A stretch of DNA of 39,446 bases. It comes from Desulfovibrio sp. Its GTDB lineage: Bacteria; Desulfobacterota; Desulfovibrionia; Desulfovibrionales; Desulfovibrionaceae. Both the position numbers and the translations under genes were made by a program. The stretch spans positions 1-39,446 of the forward strand of contig JAFQED010000031.1 in NCBI GenBank assembly GCA_017415765.1, written 5' to 3'. The notes under the pieces are model-generated. The model had not been told where the DNA came from. It saw only the letters and a list, made by a program, of their open reading frames with translations, and did no database searches. Shown here piece by piece: positions 24,646 to 34,426 of this stretch. The first letter of the stretch is position 1. Each line of letters starts with the position of its first letter.

Positions 24646-26042
24646 TGCCGAGCTTATGTCTTTGCTACGCCGTCCACGAGCCCTACCGTCTGCGCCGTTA
24701 CACGGTCTTTGATATGGGCCAGAATTCGGCCTACGAGGATGACGACCATAACTGCGACGCCCTCCTCCATGCGGCCCGTGCCTGTTATCTGCCCATGAAC
24801 GACGTGCTGATGCGTATTATCCGTCGCCACGGCAAGGCCTTCAAGCTGGCCTTCTCCATTTCGGGCACGGCCCTCGACCAGTTCGAGCAGTATGCCCCTG
24901 AAGTGCTGGACAGCTTCAAGGCCCTGGCCGACACAGGCTGTGTGGAGTTCCTGGCAGAAACCGCGCCCCACTCGCTGGCCTTCCTCTATTCGCGTGAGGA
25001 GTTTGCCCTTCAGGTCAAACAGCACTGTGCGCGCATCAAGCAGGTGTTCGGGGTCAAGCCCACCACCTTCCGCCATACGGAGCTGGTCTATAACAACGAC
25101 CTGGCCGCAGCCCTGCAAGCTCTGGGCTTCAAGGCAGTGCTGGCCGAAGGTACCGACCATGTACTGGGCTGGCGCAGTCCCAACTGGCTCTACCAGCCGG
25201 TCAGTGCCCCCGGCATGGGGCTGTTGCTCCGCAACTGCCAGCTTTCTGCCGACATTGGCCGCCGCTTCAGCGACCAGAGCTGGAATCAATGGCCGCTCAC
25301 GGCCGAGAAATATGCCTCCTGGGTACACAGCCTGGCGGACGAGGCGGAAGTCATCAACATTTTCAATGACTGCCATTCCTTTGGCTTACGCAACCCTGCC
25401 TCTTCGGGCATCTTCGAGTTTATGGAAGCCCTGCCCGATGCCATCCTCGCCCACAAGGATTTCAGCTTTGCCACCCCTGCGGAAGTGGTCAAAAAGCGCA
25501 CGCCCGTGGGTGAAATAGACATGCCCCAGTTCATGTCCTGGGATGACGAGGGGGCCGACCTCACAGCATGGCTTGGCAACGACATGCAGAAGGATGCCAT
25601 CCATTCCCTGTATGCCCTGACAGAACGTGTCCGCAAGCTGGATGCCCCTGACCTGCACCGCGACTTCGAGCGTCTGCAAACCTCGGAGCATTTCCACTAT
25701 ATTTCCACCAAGTGGTTTGCCAACTTCGTGCCTGACAGGCCCAACCCCTTCCAAAGCCCCTACGATGCGTACATTGCCTACATGAACGTACTGGCGGACT
25801 TTGAAATGCGCGTTGGCGCGGCCGAAGCCGCTGCCGCTCCAAAGAAAGCCACGCGCACAGCAGGGCGGAAGGCAGCAGCCCCCGCAACAGACACAGCAAA
25901 AGCCAAAACGACAGGCAGGACGGCCAGCAAGAGCAAGGCGGTCGCCAAACCGGCCAAGGCAGAAAGCCCTGCCGCTGATACATCCCGCCCTGCCAGCAGG
26001 CGCGGGAGCAAAGCCAAAACCGAAACAGTCCGGGGCAGGTAA
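24645..26042 (+). CDS. GH57-family alpha-glucan-acting enzyme with Lys/Ala-rich tail
   Basis: This is a 465-residue protein. The body (1-394) looks like GH57 alpha-amylase: region 1 HEPYRLRRY, FRHTELVYNND, then LAEGTDHVLGWRSPNW with the candidate nucleophile Glu168. Region 4 reads NDCHSFGLR instead of DYETFGEH, keeping the acid Asp242 but losing the flanking Glu and Glu-His. The activity could be hydrolysis, transglycosylation or branching. Residues 395-465 form a disordered tail of Lys, Ala, Thr and Ser like histone H1 C-tails. The ATG overlaps the GT4 stop by one base (TGATG). Confidence 0.85.
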   Translation: MPSLCLCYAVHEPYRLRRYTVFDMGQNSAYEDDDHNCDALLHAARACYLPMNDVLMRIIRRHGKAFKLAFSISGTALDQFEQYAPEVLDSFKALADTGCVEFLAETAPHSLAFLYSREEFALQVKQHCARIKQVFGVKPTTFRHTELVYNNDLAAALQALGFKAVLAEGTDHVLGWRSPNWLYQPVSAPGMGLLLRNCQLSADIGRRFSDQSWNQWPLTAEKYASWVHSLADEAEVINIFNDCHSFGLRNPASSGIFEFMEALPDAILAHKDFSFATPAEVVKKRTPVGEIDMPQFMSWDDEGADLTAWLGNDMQKDAIHSLYALTERVRKLDAPDLHRDFERLQTSEHFHYISTKWFANFVPDRPNPFQSPYDAYIAYMNVLADFEMRVGAAEAAAAPKKATRTAGRKAAAPATDTAKAKTTGRTASKSKAVAKPAKAESPAADTSRPASRRGSKAKTETVRGR

Positions 26043-26085
26043 ACGCCCTGTGGCGTCCCACGATCCCCATGAATGAGGAGCAGAA

Positions 26086-29000
26086 ATGGAGTTCAACAAG
26101 GCCCCGGTGACCCTGTTTGAAGTAAGCTGGGAAGTATGCAACAAGGTCGGCGGTATCTATACCGTTGTGAGCAGCAAGGCCCTGCAGGCCATTGAAAGTT
26201 TTGGCGAGGACTACTTCCTGCTGGGGCCGTGCCTGCAACACAATCCCGGTTTTGAAGAAACCGATGAGCATATCTGGGATTCCCTGCGCCGTGCGCTCAA
26301 TGCCAGGAATCTCAAATGCCGTCTGGGACGCTGGGACATCCCCGGCCGTCCCAAGGCTGTGCTGGTGGAGTTTGACAAACGCTATTCCAGCAACCAGCTG
26401 CTCTACGACCTCTGGAAAAATTATGGGGTGGATTCGCTTTCCGGCGGCTGGGACTATATCGAGCCTGTCATGTTTTCCTCGGCCTGTGGCGAAGTCATCG
26501 CCACCATCCACGAGGCACTGGTGCAGCCGCTGGGTGGGCGTTCGCTGGCTCATTTCCATGAATGGATGTGCGGGGCCGGCCTTTTGATGCTGAAAAAGAT
26601 CGCCCCGGCCATCGGCACGGTCTTCACCACCCACGCCACCATGCTGGGACGTGCCCTTGCCGGCAGCGGGCGGGATATTTACTACGACCTGCGCTCCATC
26701 AACCCCGCCAATGAGGCTGCCGCCCAGAACATCACCGCCAAGTGGTCCATGGAAAGCACCAGCGCGCGTGAGGCCGACGCCTTCACCACCGTCAGCCCCA
26801 TCACGGGCGAGGAATCGGCCGTCTTTCTGGGCCGCCAGCCCGATGCCATCACCGTGAACGGGCTGGACATGCGCGTCATCCCCGACTACTCCACCCAGCG
26901 CGCCACGCCGCTGGCCCATCGCGCCAGGGTGCTGGCCGCCGCGCAACGCTTCCTGCGCTGCTTCCTGCCCGAAAATACCCGTATCTTTGCCATTTCCGGC
27001 CGGTACGAGCTGCACAACAAGGGCATTGACATCTTTCTGGAAGCCCTGGCCCAGGCAGAAAAAAGCCTTGCCGGTACGGATGCCACCGTTCTGGCCCTCT
27101 GCCTTGCCATGGGCGGGCATACCGGGCCCAATGTGGAAGCCATCGAGGGGCGGCCCGGTGTCAGTGATAATGGGCAGCCCTTCATCTGCACCCACCATGC
27201 CTGGAATGCCCCGCAGGATCCCATCATCACCGCATGCCGGCGACTGGGGCTGAACAACCAGCCGGAAAACCGCGTCAAGGTTATCTTTGTACCGGCCATG
27301 CTGGACGGGAATGACGGCTTCCTGAACATGCCCTATGAGGATGTCATCGCCGCCTGCGACATGGGCTTCTTCCCCTCCTGGTACGAGCCGTGGGGCTATA
27401 CCCCGCAGGAATGTGCGGCCTGGGCCGTGCCTACCCTGACCACCGACCTTTCGGGCTTCGGCATGTGGGCGCGCTCCTACGAGCAGGAACACGGCATCAG
27501 CCAGCCCGGCGTGCTGGTCATGCCCCGGCGCGGCACCACCAACGAACAGAGCGTTGCTACCCTGCACAAGCATGTGGTGGAGGCTGCCACCTGCCCGGCC
27601 GAACGCCTGGCCCAGTGGCGCAAGGAGGCCCGCAAGCAGGCCGAACATACCTCGTGGAGCCACTTTTTCAATCAGTACCTCAAGGCCTTCAATACCGCGC
27701 TGGAACTGGCCGACAGCCGCCTGTTTGGCGCAGACTGTGACAATGAGAGCATGAGGCGCGTGCTGGCTGCCTCCTCCTCCGCAACGCCCTTCCTGCGCCA
27801 GATGACGGCTGTGGCCGAGCTGCCGGAGGCCCTGTCACGGCTGCGCGACCTTTCGCGCAACCTCTGGTGGTGCTGGAGCGACAAGGCCAGGGCACTCTTC
27901 ATGGGACTCAATCCCCAGCTCTGGGACGAATGCCACAACCCCATCCGTATGCTGGAAGAAGCCGATGCAGAACGGCTCAACTACCTGGTGTACAATGAAG
28001 AATACATGCGTACCTACGATGAGGTGCTGGCAGAATTCGACGCCTACATGGCCGAAAGCCCCCACGTCCTCAGCGAACATGTGACGCCGCAGTACCCGGT
28101 GGCCTATTTCTCCACCGAGTACGGCATCAACGAATCCGTGCCCATCTATTCCGGCGGCCTGGGCGTCCTTTCCGGCGACCACCTCAAATCCGCCTCGGAT
28201 CTGGGCATCCCGCTCATCGGCATCGGTCTGCTTTACAAGCACGGCTATTTCCAGCAGGTCATCGACGAACATGGCCGTCAGGTAGCCACCTACCCCATCA
28301 ACAACCTCAGCCAGCTTCCCGTTGAGCAGGTCTGCGATACAGCGGGCGAACCTGTCTATATCCAACTGGAGCTGCCCGGCCGTATCCTGTACGCCAAGAT
28401 ATGGAAGCTCCAGGTAGGCCGTGTGCCGCTCTACCTGCTGGACAGCGACAGCAACCGCAATACCGAGGAAGACCGCCACATCACCGACAAGCTCTATGAA
28501 GCCAATCGTGAAGTGCGCCTCCTGCAGGAAATACTTTTGGGTATGGGTGGCATCCGCCTTATCCGTACCCTGGGTATCACGCCCCATGTCTTCCACATGA
28601 ACGAAGGCCATTCGGCCTTCCTTGTCATCGAGCGTTTGCAGGAATGTATGCGTACGGGCATGACCTACGCGGAGGCCACGACACGGGTACGCTCCAATAC
28701 GGTCTTCACCACGCATACCCCTGTACCGGCGGGCAACGAAGCCTTCTCCCTTGACCTGGTGGAACGCTACTTCAGCGGTATTGCCGCCAATCTCGGCCTT
28801 TCCTGGGCACAGTTCGCCCAACTGGGCCAGATGGAGGGCGGCAACACGCACAACTTTGAAATGACTGTGCTGGCCCTGCGGCTTTCCTCGTGGGCCAATG
28901 GTGTCAGCCGTATGCACGGCGAGGTTTCGCGCCATATGTGGAACAAGCTCTGGAAGAGCCTGCCCCTGGCCGAGACCCCCATCACCCATGTGACCAACGG

Positions 29001-30345
29001 CATCCATACGCCGTCCTATGTGGGTATCCACATGAACTCCCTGCTGGAGCAGTACCTTGGGCCAGACTGGCTGCAGGCCTCGCCCGAAGACCCCATCTGG
29101 GAGAAGGTGGACGACATCCCCGACGAACTCTACTGGAACACGCGGCTGGCCCAGAAGGAAAACCTGCTTGAGGCCCTGCGTGCAGGCATCCCCGCCTTTG
29201 TGCAGAAATTCCATCTTTCTGCCGAAGCCCGGCAGCGCATGGAGCGCGCCCTGCGGCCGGATACGCTGGTCATCGGTTTTGCCCGCCGCTTTGCCCCCTA
29301 CAAGCGGGCGACCCTGCTCTTTGCCGACCCTGACCGGCTGGCCCGTATCCTTAACGACCCCAAGCGTCCTGTCTGCTTTGTCTTTGCCGGCAAGGCCCAT
29401 CCGGCGGACGTGGCCGGCATCGACCTTATCCAGGAGGTGCTGCGCCTCAGCCGCGATGAACGCTTCCTCGGCAAGATATTCTTTATGGAAAACTACAGCC
29501 TTGCCACCTCGCGTCTGCTTTCGCAGGGTTGCGATGTCTGGCTGAACACGCCGCGCCGTCCGCACGAGGCTTCCGGCACCAGCGGCATGAAGCTGCCTGT
29601 CAACGGCGGCATCAACCTGAGCATTTCCGACGGCTGGTGGTGCGAGGGCTATAACCGCGCCAACGGCTGGACCATTGGCCCGGTCTATACCACGGATCTG
29701 CCCAGTGAAGCGCAGAACGACTACGATGACGCCGAATCGCTCTACAAGCTGCTGGAAGGCGCGGTGCTGCCGCTCTACTTTGACCTGAACCCCGCAGGGC
29801 TGCCCGCCAACTGGATCGCCGTGTCCAAGCGTTCCTTGAAGAGCCTTACCGCCATGTACAGCAGCAATCGCATGCTGGCCGACTATGCGCGAGAAGCCTA
29901 CCTGCCCGCCGCCGAGCGGCGCGACCTGCTGGCCGAGAATTCCTGGGAGCTTTGCCGCAAGGTAGCGGCCTGGCAGGCGGAAGTACCGAGCCGCTTCGGT
30001 ACCCTGAAGCTGGAAGAAGTCATCCTCAGCGGCGTCAAGGACAATGTCATGACCTGCGGCGAACCCATCAATGTGCGTCTGCACATGCACCTGGGCGAAA
30101 TGAAGCCGGAGGAGATCCTTGTCCAACTGGTCATTGGTCGCACCTATCATAATGGCAACTTCCGGGGCAAGCCCGAGATACTGCGGCTGGAACCGCGCCC
30201 GGCCGATCATGGCACGGACGGCATGAACTACAGCGCGACCTACATCCCACCGCACAACGGGCAGTACCGCTTCGGCATCCGGGTCATCCCGGTCTGCAAG
30301 GGCCAGTCCACCCTGCTGGACAGCGGGCTGGTGCTTTGGGCGTAA
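26086..30345 (+). CDS. Fusion of GT3 glycogen synthase and GT35 alpha-glucan phosphorylase
   Basis: This 1419-residue protein joins a synthase and a phosphorylase. Residues 1 to about 560 resemble GT3 (eukaryote-type) glycogen synthase: [53 protein letters not shown], and EPWGYTPQE with Glu434 and Glu442 (E-x7-E). From about 575 comes a DUF3417 start ([13 protein letters not shown]) and then the phosphorylase of the short type, with HMNEGHSAF and the PLP-lysine motif [13 protein letters not shown] (Lys1169). The gene is intact, with no stop between domains. The start follows gaggag. It would both make and break glycogen; the balance must be set by ligands or protein state, which I cannot see. 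Confidence 0.9.
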   Translation: MEFNKAPVTLFEVSWEVCNKVGGIYTVVSSKALQAIESFGEDYFLLGPCLQHNPGFEETDEHIWDSLRRALNARNLKCRLGRWDIPGRPKAVLVEFDKRYSSNQLLYDLWKNYGVDSLSGGWDYIEPVMFSSACGEVIATIHEALVQPLGGRSLAHFHEWMCGAGLLMLKKIAPAIGTVFTTHATMLGRALAGSGRDIYYDLRSINPANEAAAQNITAKWSMESTSAREADAFTTVSPITGEESAVFLGRQPDAITVNGLDMRVIPDYSTQRATPLAHRARVLAAAQRFLRCFLPENTRIFAISGRYELHNKGIDIFLEALAQAEKSLAGTDATVLALCLAMGGHTGPNVEAIEGRPGVSDNGQPFICTHHAWNAPQDPIITACRRLGLNNQPENRVKVIFVPAMLDGNDGFLNMPYEDVIAACDMGFFPSWYEPWGYTPQECAAWAVPTLTTDLSGFGMWARSYEQEHGISQPGVLVMPRRGTTNEQSVATLHKHVVEAATCPAERLAQWRKEARKQAEHTSWSHFFNQYLKAFNTALELADSRLFGADCDNESMRRVLAASSSATPFLRQMTAVAELPEALSRLRDLSRNLWWCWSDKARALFMGLNPQLWDECHNPIRMLEEADAERLNYLVYNEEYMRTYDEVLAEFDAYMAESPHVLSEHVTPQYPVAYFSTEYGINESVPIYSGGLGVLSGDHLKSASDLGIPLIGIGLLYKHGYFQQVIDEHGRQVATYPINNLSQLPVEQVCDTAGEPVYIQLELPGRILYAKIWKLQVGRVPLYLLDSDSNRNTEEDRHITDKLYEANREVRLLQEILLGMGGIRLIRTLGITPHVFHMNEGHSAFLVIERLQECMRTGMTYAEATTRVRSNTVFTTHTPVPAGNEAFSLDLVERYFSGIAANLGLSWAQFAQLGQMEGGNTHNFEMTVLALRLSSWANGVSRMHGEVSRHMWNKLWKSLPLAETPITHVTNGIHTPSYVGIHMNSLLEQYLGPDWLQASPEDPIWEKVDDIPDELYWNTRLAQKENLLEALRAGIPAFVQKFHLSAEARQRMERALRPDTLVIGFARRFAPYKRATLLFADPDRLARILNDPKRPVCFVFAGKAHPADVAGIDLIQEVLRLSRDERFLGKIFFMENYSLATSRLLSQGCDVWLNTPRRPHEASGTSGMKLPVNGGINLSISDGWWCEGYNRANGWTIGPVYTTDLPSEAQNDYDDAESLYKLLEGAVLPLYFDLNPAGLPANWIAVSKRSLKSLTAMYSSNRMLADYAREAYLPAAERRDLLAENSWELCRKVAAWQAEVPSRFGTLKLEEVILSGVKDNVMTCGEPINVRLHMHLGEMKPEEILVQLVIGRTYHNGNFRGKPEILRLEPRPADHGTDGMNYSATYIPPHNGQYRFGIRVIPVCKGQSTLLDSGLVLWA

Positions 30346-30371
30346 GGACGCCGGAACATATCTGATATGCG

Positions 30372-30402
30372 AGAGGGCACTCCCACGGGAGTGCCCTCTT
30401 TC
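30372..30402 (+). terminator. Terminator of the glycogen operon
   Basis: A 13-bp near-perfect stem (agagggcactccc / gggagtgccctct) with a minimal loop, then ttt, 27 bases after the stop codon. Confidence 0.88.
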
Positions 30403-30518
30403 ACATAAGGATACAGTGTGTCCATCCATGGCGCAGATGCTGTATATCGTTACCATGTCCCAAAAAGCACAATAAAAACAATATATTGACAGAAAATCCG
30501 CAATTTTTTGCATGGTTA

Positions 30519-30547
30519 TTGACCCTTGCGCCAAAGTCCAGTAAAAG
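30519..30547 (+). promoter_or_regulatory. Candidate promoter of the YeiH-type transporter
   Basis: TTGACC, 17 bases, TAAAAG (5 of 6 and 4 of 6 to consensus), 35 bases before the start codon. A second TTGACA lies at 30486-30491 without a good partner. Confidence 0.3.
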
Positions 30548-30582
30548 TAAAAAATCACAAACGTGTCCGCAGGAGGATAGGC

Positions 30583-32307
30583 ATGTCTCAGGCAAATAGC
30601 GATGTCGTTATCGACAGGGGGAAGTCCTCTTGGTCTGACCTTTGGACCAAGGAAGACTACTGGGCAATCTGGATCGGCGTTTTTATTCTCGCCGTGACGC
30701 TTGGCTGCATCTGGAGCAACAAATCCGGGCTGGAAACCAAGTACAACGAGTACGCGGCCATCATCAAGGCCGAGAAGGAAAAACCCATCAAAACCATCGA
30801 GTTCTTTGAAGCCACTGCCAAGCAGAAGGGCCTCAAGGGCAGCTCTTTGGACACCGTCAAGTCTTTCATCGATACCATGAAGACCCCGGCCCGCTGGTCG
30901 GACAACCCCATGGACTCGCTCATCCTGAGCAAGGCCGCTGCCGACAAGGCCAATGAAGCCGTCAAGCCCAAGGTGGACGCCGCTGCCGCTGCCGAAAAGG
31001 ACGCCCTTGCCGCCGCCCGCGTGGCACAGGACGCCGCTGCTGCTGCCTCCTATGCTGACGCCGCCCTCAATGCCGAGGCGGAAAAGGCCATCGGCGAATG
31101 GCAGAAGGCCAAGAAGGCCACTGCCGATGCCAAGAAGAAAATCAAGAAGCCCTTCAACCGCATCCCCGGCCTGATCATCCTTGGCCTGGTGCTGGGCGGT
31201 CTGGTCACCCTTGGCGCGGCCGTCATGGGCTACAACCCGCTCAAGTTCTTCCTGGGCTTCCTGGGCGTCTATGTGCTTTGCGTGCTGGCCAATATCTTCG
31301 GCAACCAGCTTACGGGCCGCAAGTACGGCCTGAACGCCGAAGTCTGGTCCATCATCCTCGGCCTTCTTATCGCCAACACCATCCGTACGCCCAAATGGCT
31401 GGAATACAGCGCGCAGACCGAATACTACATCAAGACCGGTCTTGTGCTGCTGGGTGCGGAAGTGCTCTTCCACAAGATCATGGCCATCGGTATCCCCGGC
31501 ATCTTCGTGGCCTGGGTGGTCACGCCCATCGTGCTTGTGGTGACCTACCTCTATGGTCAGCACGTCCTGAAGATCCCTTCCAAGACCCTGAACATCACCG
31601 TCTCGGCCGACATGTCGGTGTGCGGTACCTCGGCAGCCATTGCCACCGCCGCTGCCTGCCGCGCCAAGAAGGAAGAACTGACCCTCTCCATCGGTCTTTC
31701 CATGGTCTTCACGGCCATCATGATGATCGCCATGCCCGCCATGATCAAGGCTCTGGGTCTGCCCGGCGTGCTGGGTGGCGCGTGGATCGGCGGTACTGTT
31801 GACTCCACCGGTGCCGTGGCCGCTGCCGGTGCCTTCCTTGGCAATACCGCCATGCAGGTGGCCGCTACCGTCAAGATGATCCAGAACGTGCTCATCGGTG
31901 TCACCGCCTTCTTCGTGGCCCTGTACTGGACCACCAAGGTGGACGTGGCCGAAGGCGAAAAAGTGGGCCTGATGGAAATCTGGCACCGCTTCCCCAAGTT
32001 CGTCATCGGCTTCCTGGGCGTATCCGTCTTCTTCTCCCTGCTGGCCAGCAACCTGGGCAGCTTTGGTGCCGTGATCGTGGATAACGGTGTGCTGGGTGTC
32101 TCCAAGGCCGGTCGCGGCTGGTTCTTTGCCCTGGCCTTCACCTCCATCGGTCTGACCACGGACTTCCGCGCTCTGGCCAAGTACTTCAAGGGTGGCAAGC
32201 CGCTCTTCCTGTACGTTGCCGGTCAGTCCTTCAACATCGCACTGACCCTGCTCATGGCCTGGATCATGTTCTACAAGGTCTTCCCCGAAATCACCGCCAA
32301 GATCTAG
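30583..32307 (+). CDS. YeiH-family putative sulfate/anion exporter with Ala-rich insert
   Basis: This is a 574-residue inner-membrane protein. The first membrane helix is at about 24-46, followed by a 140-residue soluble insert rich in Ala, Lys, Glu and Asp with heptad-like spacing (about 50-190). Then come about ten helices. The membrane part has the YeiH/UPF0324 features GLNAEVWSIILGLLIAN, VSADMSVCGTSAAIA, and SIGLTTDFRAL. These proteins are predicted anion exporters, without firm proof of substrate. Typical members lack the insert and are about 340-350 residues. ATG 30583 has an aggagg site seven bases upstream. Confidence 0.88.
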   Translation: MSQANSDVVIDRGKSSWSDLWTKEDYWAIWIGVFILAVTLGCIWSNKSGLETKYNEYAAIIKAEKEKPIKTIEFFEATAKQKGLKGSSLDTVKSFIDTMKTPARWSDNPMDSLILSKAAADKANEAVKPKVDAAAAAEKDALAAARVAQDAAAAASYADAALNAEAEKAIGEWQKAKKATADAKKKIKKPFNRIPGLIILGLVLGGLVTLGAAVMGYNPLKFFLGFLGVYVLCVLANIFGNQLTGRKYGLNAEVWSIILGLLIANTIRTPKWLEYSAQTEYYIKTGLVLLGAEVLFHKIMAIGIPGIFVAWVVTPIVLVVTYLYGQHVLKIPSKTLNITVSADMSVCGTSAAIATAAACRAKKEELTLSIGLSMVFTAIMMIAMPAMIKALGLPGVLGGAWIGGTVDSTGAVAAAGAFLGNTAMQVAATVKMIQNVLIGVTAFFVALYWTTKVDVAEGEKVGLMEIWHRFPKFVIGFLGVSVFFSLLASNLGSFGAVIVDNGVLGVSKAGRGWFFALAFTSIGLTTDFRALAKYFKGGKPLFLYVAGQSFNIALTLLMAWIMFYKVFPEITAKI

Positions 32308-32329
32308 CTTGTGGCGTACAAATGACGAA

Positions 32330-32358
32330 GGGGGCCGCCATTGCGGCCCCCTTTGCTT
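32330..32358 (+). terminator. Terminator or attenuator after the transporter gene
   Basis: Stem gggggccgc / gcggccccc with a catt loop, then tttgctt. The next gene starts 14 bases later, so partial read-through is likely. Confidence 0.75.
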
Positions 32359-32371
32359 GGAGCATCCTTCC

Positions 32372-32656
32372 ATGCAGAAAGTTCTGGTCATGGTGTTCTG
32401 GCTTGTGGGCCTTGGTGCTTTCTTTCTGGTCGGTTCTCCCTACATGGACAAACTGTTCCCGGACTGGGCGCGCTTCAACGAGATCCAGGAAGTACACGGA
32501 GTCGATAACGCCCACCTCTATTACACCGACCTGCCCATCATCCAGGATGCCGAAGCCGCCAGCCGCGCCGCCGTGCGTGAAGGTATGCAGGCCCGGCGCG
32601 AGGCCGCAGCAGCCAAACGGCAGAAGGCTGCAAGCGGTAACGATGATGCAATGTAG
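32372..32656 (+). CDS. Small one-helix membrane protein of unknown function
   Basis: This is a 94-residue protein. A membrane helix at about 3-22 (VLVMVFWLVGLGAFFLVG) is followed by an aromatic-rich part (YMDKLFPDWARFNEIQEVHGVDNAHLYYTDLP) and a C-terminal charged helix ending in Ala/Arg/Lys. The ATG at 32372 has ggag ten bases upstream. It immediately follows the transporter gene, so it may be an accessory subunit of it. I do not recognise a family. Confidence 0.7.
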   Translation: MQKVLVMVFWLVGLGAFFLVGSPYMDKLFPDWARFNEIQEVHGVDNAHLYYTDLPIIQDAEAASRAAVREGMQARREAAAAKRQKAASGNDDAM

Positions 32657-32715
32657 GGCTGTCAGCGGCTATACGCGCCGGGAAGAACAAAACGCTTCAG
32701 CACAGGAGGTGTCAG

Positions 32716-33006
32716 ATGGGCATGAGCAGCGAAGACCTGCTTAAGGCATATATGGATATGTTCCGCAAAAACGCCAGAGAATGGGCGCGCGGCTCCACAA
32801 AATATGAGGAACGCCATCGCAAGGTCCCTTTCAATCAGGTCATGCGGAATATGGCGGCATTCGTAAAGCGTTTTATCGGTCTGCAAAAATATGGTGAAGT
32901 AAACCCGAAACTGGAAAAATACCTACTCCTCAACAACTATATCATCAGGAACAGCAAGGGAGAATTTGACGTTTTACCTGCCAGATACGATGAATACAAG
33001 GAGTGA
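32716..33006 (+). CDS. Small helical protein of unknown function
   Basis: This is a 96-residue, basic, mainly helical protein without signal peptide or membrane segment. It has an aggagg site nine bases before the ATG. It lies 59 bases after the one-helix gene. Sequence features include MFRKNAREWARGSTKYEERHRKV and an aromatic C-terminus (ARYDEYKE). I recognise no family. Its ribosome site and clean stop support it as a real gene. Confidence 0.65.
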   Translation: MGMSSEDLLKAYMDMFRKNAREWARGSTKYEERHRKVPFNQVMRNMAAFVKRFIGLQKYGEVNPKLEKYLLLNNYIIRNSKGEFDVLPARYDEYKE

Positions 33007-33082
33007 CCGTCCAGGCTACAGGCTGACTGACGTCCGGGATTTTTCGCATATTTGAGCTGGCACTTTATGCGACTCCCCCGCG

Positions 33083-34426
33083 TCAGGCCGGATGCTGCCC
33101 TGCCAGTGTCGCGTCGCCGGCCAGTGTCAGCACATGGGCGTAACGACCGCTCCTGCGGGCAAGCCCGGCCAGCCGCAGCCCCTCAGCCACACACGCCGGG
33201 CAGGCATGGCGCGGCGTCAACAGGCACAGCGAGCGGGCGACCCGATCCGAGGCCGTTTCCATACGGCCAAGGCCCGAACAGTCCGGGCAAAGCCGCCATG
33301 CCTCTGTCTGCATCTCGCGCAGCATATCGGTATCATAAAATATCTGCTTGCGGCGTACCCACCAGCCGTTGTCCTCCTGCCCTTCCGCCGGTCGCGCCGG
33401 AGGCCGCCGCCACAACTCCACGACCTGCTCACAAATGCGGGCCACCTGCTCCATCTGTCCGGGAGTCTGGCGTGTCACTGCCCCGCTCAAACCTGGCTCC
33501 ACTATGTCACCGGCATCCAGCCCAGCCAGGGCCAGACAAATGCCCATATTCACATAGGGCAAGGCCCCCCGGATGGAATAGCCCCCTTCCAGCACGGCAA
33601 TGTGCGGATCCAGCGCGGCATTGAGGGCCGCATAGCCTTGCGCGGTCAGGCGCATATTGGCCAGCGGGTCGGTAAAATGGTTGTCCTGCCCGGCAGAATT
33701 GATGACAAGGTCGGGCTTGAACTCTTCAAGGATGGGCAATACCGCATGGTTGATGGCGTACAGATAGCCTGCGTCCGATGTTTCCGGCGGCAGGGGGATA
33801 TTGATGGTACGCCCCAACGCACCCGGCCCTCCGTATTCATGCAGGAAGCCCGTACCGGGGTAAAGGGTACGCCCGTCCTGATGCAGGGAAATGAAGAGGG
33901 TGTACGGATCGTTCCAGAAAATATCCTGCGTGCCATCGCCGTGATGCACATCGGTATCCACGATGGCTATACGCAGGGGGCGGCCATCGGGCGCGGGCCA
34001 GTGATCGCGGATATACTCCACCATCACGGCTTCATTGTTGATATTGCAGAAGCCCCTGTTACCGTGGCTCACCCGCATGGCGTGGTGCCCTGGCGGCCGC
34101 ACCAGGGCAAAGGCCCTGTCCTCCTGCCCTTCCATGACCAGCCGTGCCGCAGTGATGGCCCCGCCAGCGGCTGCCAGATGAGAATCCGTAGCCACTGCCC
34201 CCACCGAAGGCAGACAAAAATGCGCCCGTACCAGCTCGTCCTGCGTGGCGAAAATGGGCCGATGTTCGCTGATGCCGGGGATGTCGAACAGCCCTTCTTC
34301 CTGCAACTGGTCACGGGTGTAGAGCAGCCGTTCTTCCCGTTCGGGATGGGTGGGAGAGATGGCCCAGTCAAAGGCCGGAAAAAAGACCACTCCCAGACGG
34401 CGGCGGGCTGTCAGAGCTTCAGGCAT
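33083..34426 (-). CDS. Histone deacetylase/acetylpolyamine amidohydrolase-family enzyme with C-terminal zinc-ribbon-like part
   Basis: This is a 447-residue zinc hydrolase. The catalytic set is complete: His114-His115 in RPPGHHA, Asp159 and His161 in DTDVHHGDG, Asp248 in NSAGQDNHFTDPL and Tyr283 in LEGGYS. In bacteria such enzymes remove acetyl groups from polyamines, acetoin-related compounds or proteins. The C-terminal 100 residues add Cys380/Cys383 and Cys409/Cys412, a probable zinc ribbon not normal for the family. ATG 34426 overlaps the end of the upstream gene by eight bases, so translation is coupled. The substrate is unknown. Confidence 0.88.
   Translation of the reverse strand: MPEALTARRRLGVVFFPAFDWAISPTHPEREERLLYTRDQLQEEGLFDIPGISEHRPIFATQDELVRAHFCLPSVGAVATDSHLAAAGGAITAARLVMEGQEDRAFALVRPPGHHAMRVSHGNRGFCNINNEAVMVEYIRDHWPAPDGRPLRIAIVDTDVHHGDGTQDIFWNDPYTLFISLHQDGRTLYPGTGFLHEYGGPGALGRTINIPLPPETSDAGYLYAINHAVLPILEEFKPDLVINSAGQDNHFTDPLANMRLTAQGYAALNAALDPHIAVLEGGYSIRGALPYVNMGICLALAGLDAGDIVEPGLSGAVTRQTPGQMEQVARICEQVVELWRRPPARPAEGQEDNGWWVRRKQIFYDTDMLREMQTEAWRLCPDCSGLGRMETASDRVARSLCLLTPRHACPACVAEGLRLAGLARRSGRYAHVLTLAGDATLAGQHPA

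Noticed and set aside
25561-27663. A 700-codon minus-strand frame antisense to the GH57 and synthase genes
   Set aside because: Same compositional artefact; no motif, no ribosome site, and it covers clear sense genes.
27835-32391. A 1518-codon open frame on the minus strand, antisense to the fusion enzyme and the transporter
   Set aside because: It is His/Gly/Gln-rich without recognisable domains, spans two real genes and a terminator, and arises because GC-rich codons leave few stops on the other strand.
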